A stretch of 8,472 nt of DNA from contig JAEZKP010000069.1 in the NCBI GenBank assembly GCA_023436145.1, forward strand, positions 1 through 8,472, given 5' to 3'. Shown here in pieces: positions 6,904 to 8,472 of this stretch (the first letter of the stretch is position 1; every line of letters begins with the position of its first letter). Below the pieces are notes generated by a model. It was not told the DNA's origin, searched no databases, and worked only from the letters and a program-made list of their open reading frames with translations. A program made the translations under genes and the position numbers. Origin of the DNA: Fibrobacterota bacterium. GTDB taxonomy: Bacteria > Fibrobacterota > Chitinivibrionia > Chitinivibrionales > Chitinispirillaceae.

Positions 6904-6947
6904 CCCCAGAGGTGAAAGTCTGATGCGCTAAGAAATCATCTCTGGGG
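6904..6947. repeat. 44-nt hairpin repeat R5
   Basis: Left arm CCCCAGAGGTGA (6904-6915), 20-nt loop, right arm TCATCTCTGGGG (6936-6947). All 12 positions pair on the plus strand if 6912/6939 is counted as a G-T wobble. It lies about 4 kb from the other copies, in the spacer upstream of the membrane-synthase gene, showing that the family is dispersed and not only linked to the RAYT-like gene. Confidence 0.9.
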
Positions 6948-7131
6948 TGAATGGTGCAGAAAGTGAGGGATCGTATTTAAGCTCTTAAGTGGCGAGGTTG
7001 AGCTGAGCCGGGTTTTGGGAAGTGATCTCAAGATCAAAAAAATTTTATAAACGGTGAACCATCTTTATCGCGGGCATGAATTTTGAGACTTCTCATAGTG
7101 TTTAGCTATGCAGGGTCACTGAAATCGAAAA

Positions 7132-7154
7132 CCGGATATATGAAATATCTCCGG
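7132..7154. promoter_or_regulatory. inverted repeat in the DUF488 leader
   Basis: CCGGATATAT (7132-7141) and ATATCTCCGG (7145-7154) pair at nine of ten positions around a GAA loop. No T-run follows. Its position about 50 nt before the likely start codon suits an operator or leader hairpin, but nothing identifies a binding protein. Confidence 0.4.
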
Positions 7155-7165
7155 GTCTATAAACT

Positions 7166-7178
7166 GCCATTTTATGGC
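7166..7178. promoter_or_regulatory. short perfect inverted repeat
   Basis: GCCAT (7166-7170), TTT, ATGGC (7174-7178), immediately after the previous inverted repeat and 23 nt before the chosen DUF488 start. Five-bp arms can occur by chance; it is noted because of the tandem placement. Confidence 0.25.
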
Positions 7179-7201
7179 TTGACGATTTGCCGATAGGGAA
7201 G

Positions 7202-7732
7202 ATGGAAGAAATCAAAGGATCTCCGGTTGTAATGACAATTGGTCATTCTACCCATACAATTGAAGAATTTATCAATCTGCTCAAGATCCATGCAGTGAAT
7301 CTTGTTGTGGACGTGCGCAGTATACCACGTTCAAGGCATAATCCTCAGTTTAACAAGGATGTATTGACTGATTCTCTAAAAAAAGTGGACATAAGATATA
7401 TTCATATGATTGAACTGGGAGGTTTGAGGCATCCATTGCGGAATTCCCCTAACACGGCCTGGCGAAATGCTTCCTTTCGCGGTTATGCCGATTATATGCA
7501 AACAGCGCAATTCCAAAGTGCTATTGAGAAATTGATAGAGTTGGCTCACAGGTATCGGATTGCATTAATGTGTGCTGAAGCTGTGCCCTGGAGGTGCCAT
7601 CGTTCACTCATTGCGGACGCATTACTGATCCGCGGTATTCCTTGTGAAGATATCATAAACGCCACTGGCTCTCATGCTCATTCTTTGACCTCCTTTGCCA
7701 AAGTTGATGGTACGCGAATAACTTATCCCTGA
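7202..7732 (+). CDS. DUF488 family protein
   Basis: 176 residues from ATG 7202. The order of blocks is that of DUF488: MTIGHSTHTIEEF (11-23), VVDVRSIPRSRHNPQFN (35-51), YIHMIELGGLRHP (66-78), WRNASFRGYADYM (87-99) and the hallmark CAEAVPWRCHRSLIAD (124-139), with the paired Cys and His that suggest a catalytic or metal site. Length is normal for the family. The function is not established; the fold is compact and cytosolic. The start is uncertain: TTG 7187 has no Shine-Dalgarno, ATG 7202 has AGGGA only two bases away, and ATG 7232 has AAAGGA twelve bases away. Family starts often lie just before TIGHS, so 7232 is a real alternative. The gene stands alone. Confidence 0.9.
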   Translation: MEEIKGSPVVMTIGHSTHTIEEFINLLKIHAVNLVVDVRSIPRSRHNPQFNKDVLTDSLKKVDIRYIHMIELGGLRHPLRNSPNTAWRNASFRGYADYMQTAQFQSAIEKLIELAHRYRIALMCAEAVPWRCHRSLIADALLIRGIPCEDIINATGSHAHSLTSFAKVDGTRITYP

Positions 7733-8067
7733 TAGGACAATGTGATAATCAGCTACAGCAAATTCTGTTAATAACGGATCGTCATATTGGGTTGAACTAG
7801 GGTGAAAGATCGTTGAAACTTAACAGGTTTCTTTTTGGATATGGCTTAAGAATTGAAAATTGTGTAGTATTCATGCATCAAATATATTACTTATAACTGA
7901 ACAAATGCTTACTTTCTGGTTGCCTCTGGTCTGGTGAAGCAAGAAGCCTCATCTTCAAAGCCACTATGTATCTTGGAATTCGGATTTAACTGCAATTTAG
8001 ACCAGGGAAGGTTGGCTTGAGCTTGTGCAATGTCTTTTAATTGGTAGATGCAAAGAAAGATGGATTT
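7733..8067. other. spacer without a gene
   Basis: This 335-bp stretch lies between the DUF488 gene and the grpB-like gene. It has stops in all plus frames and only a shadow frame on the minus strand. A 7-bp inverted repeat, CTGGTCT (7926-7932) with AGACCAG (7999-8005), encloses a segment beginning GGTGAAGCAAGAAGCCTC. I see no clear terminator for DUF488 and no clear promoter for the next gene. Confidence 0.5.
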
Positions 8068-8472
8068 ATGAAAGTAGAAGTTGTTGAATACAACAAACAA
8101 TGGCCAATTTTATTCATTAGTGAAGCCCAAAATATTGAGAGAATCCTTGGTGATGAATTGCTCGATATTTATCATATAGGTAGTACTGCTGTTGAGAATC
8201 TGAAAGCTAAACCAATCATTGATATCATGCCGGTAGTAAAAGACATCACAAAAATAGATAAATACAATAATGAGTTTGTAAATATTGGTTATGAAGTTAT
8301 GGGTGAATATGGTATAACCGGCAGGAGGTTTTTCAGAAAAGGACCCGAAATCAGAACGCACCATATTCATGTGTTTGGGGAAAGTAATCTTAAAGATATT
8401 GAAAGACATTTAGCGGTTCGGGATTACTTAAGGACGCACCCCGAAGATGCCTTTGAATATGGGCAACTTAAA
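8068..8472 (+). CDS. GrpB/UPF0157 family protein, 3' end beyond window
   Basis: Open from ATG 8068 to the window edge, 135 residues seen; family members are usually about 170-180 residues, so the gene should continue a little further. Family signs are VEYNKQWPILF (6-16), HIGSTAVENLKAKPIIDI (36-53) with the nucleotidyltransferase-fold GS (38-39) and Asp 52, GITGRRFFRKG (82-92), THHIHVF (97-103) and HLAVRDYLRTHPEDAFEYGQLK (114-135). The usual GSTAVPGL reads GSTAVENL here. An in-frame TTG at 8041 would lengthen it, but ATG 8068 matches the family start. The Shine-Dalgarno is weak (TGGA). GrpB proteins belong to the nucleotidyltransferase-like fold group and their substrate is not known. Cytosolic; no operon partner is visible. 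Confidence 0.9.
   Translation, partial: MKVEVVEYNKQWPILFISEAQNIERILGDELLDIYHIGSTAVENLKAKPIIDIMPVVKDITKIDKYNNEFVNIGYEVMGEYGITGRRFFRKGPEIRTHHIHVFGESNLKDIERHLAVRDYLRTHPEDAFEYGQLK

Larger units (their letters stand above)
6658..7201. other. divergent spacer with hairpin R5
   Basis: This 544-bp spacer separates the minus-strand membrane gene from the DUF488 gene. It contains a weak minus-strand promoter candidate (6731-6759), hairpin R5 (6904-6947) and two small inverted repeats just before the DUF488 gene. I see no gene in the remainder. A CAGCT-A-AGCTG palindrome lies just upstream of R5. Confidence 0.55.

Overview
The window is a moderately AT-rich bacterial segment with no rRNA, tRNA or CRISPR array. 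It reads as single genes on both strands separated by long spacers, not as an operon-dense core region. Taxonomy cannot be fixed from it. The protein set (RAYT-type transposase relative, DUF6530-like protein, membrane-bound spermidine-synthase-like fusion, DUF488, GrpB) is spread across many phyla. A Fibrobacterota- or Bacteroidota-like source is only a guess, prompted by a weak resemblance of one small ORF to C-terminal sorting domains.

Layout. Positions 1-240 hold the 3' end of an unrecognised gene, followed by a doubtful 80-residue ORF (373-615). Positions 616-1542 have no convincing gene but carry two near-identical direct repeats (about 871-1017 and 1191-1336), each ending in a 44-nt hairpin. 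A minus-strand gene (1543-2508) encodes a 321-residue RAYT/Y1-transposase relative. It keeps the family scaffold and a C-terminal DnaA-like helix-turn-helix, but the first HUH histidine is Gln and the catalytic tyrosine position is Thr. Two further 44-nt hairpins lie upstream of it, along with a nested stem-loop and a terminator-like structure that competes with one hairpin. A DUF6530-like gene (3105-3584) follows an 8-bp tandem repeat. A large minus-strand gene (3727-6657) encodes an integral membrane protein fused to a spermidine-synthase-like Rossmann domain and a C-terminal extension. A fifth hairpin lies in its upstream spacer. A DUF488 gene (7202-7732) and the 5' part of a GrpB gene (8068 to the window edge) close the window.

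The most interesting system is the hairpin family with the RAYT relative. Five intergenic elements share a 12-bp stem and an exactly 20-nt loop. Arm differences mostly keep pairing (A-T, G-C, G-T), and two copies bracket the transposase-like gene. This looks like a REP/RAYT pair whose transposase has lost its chemistry, and so may be a domesticated hairpin-binding protein. The other genes show no clear functional link to one another.
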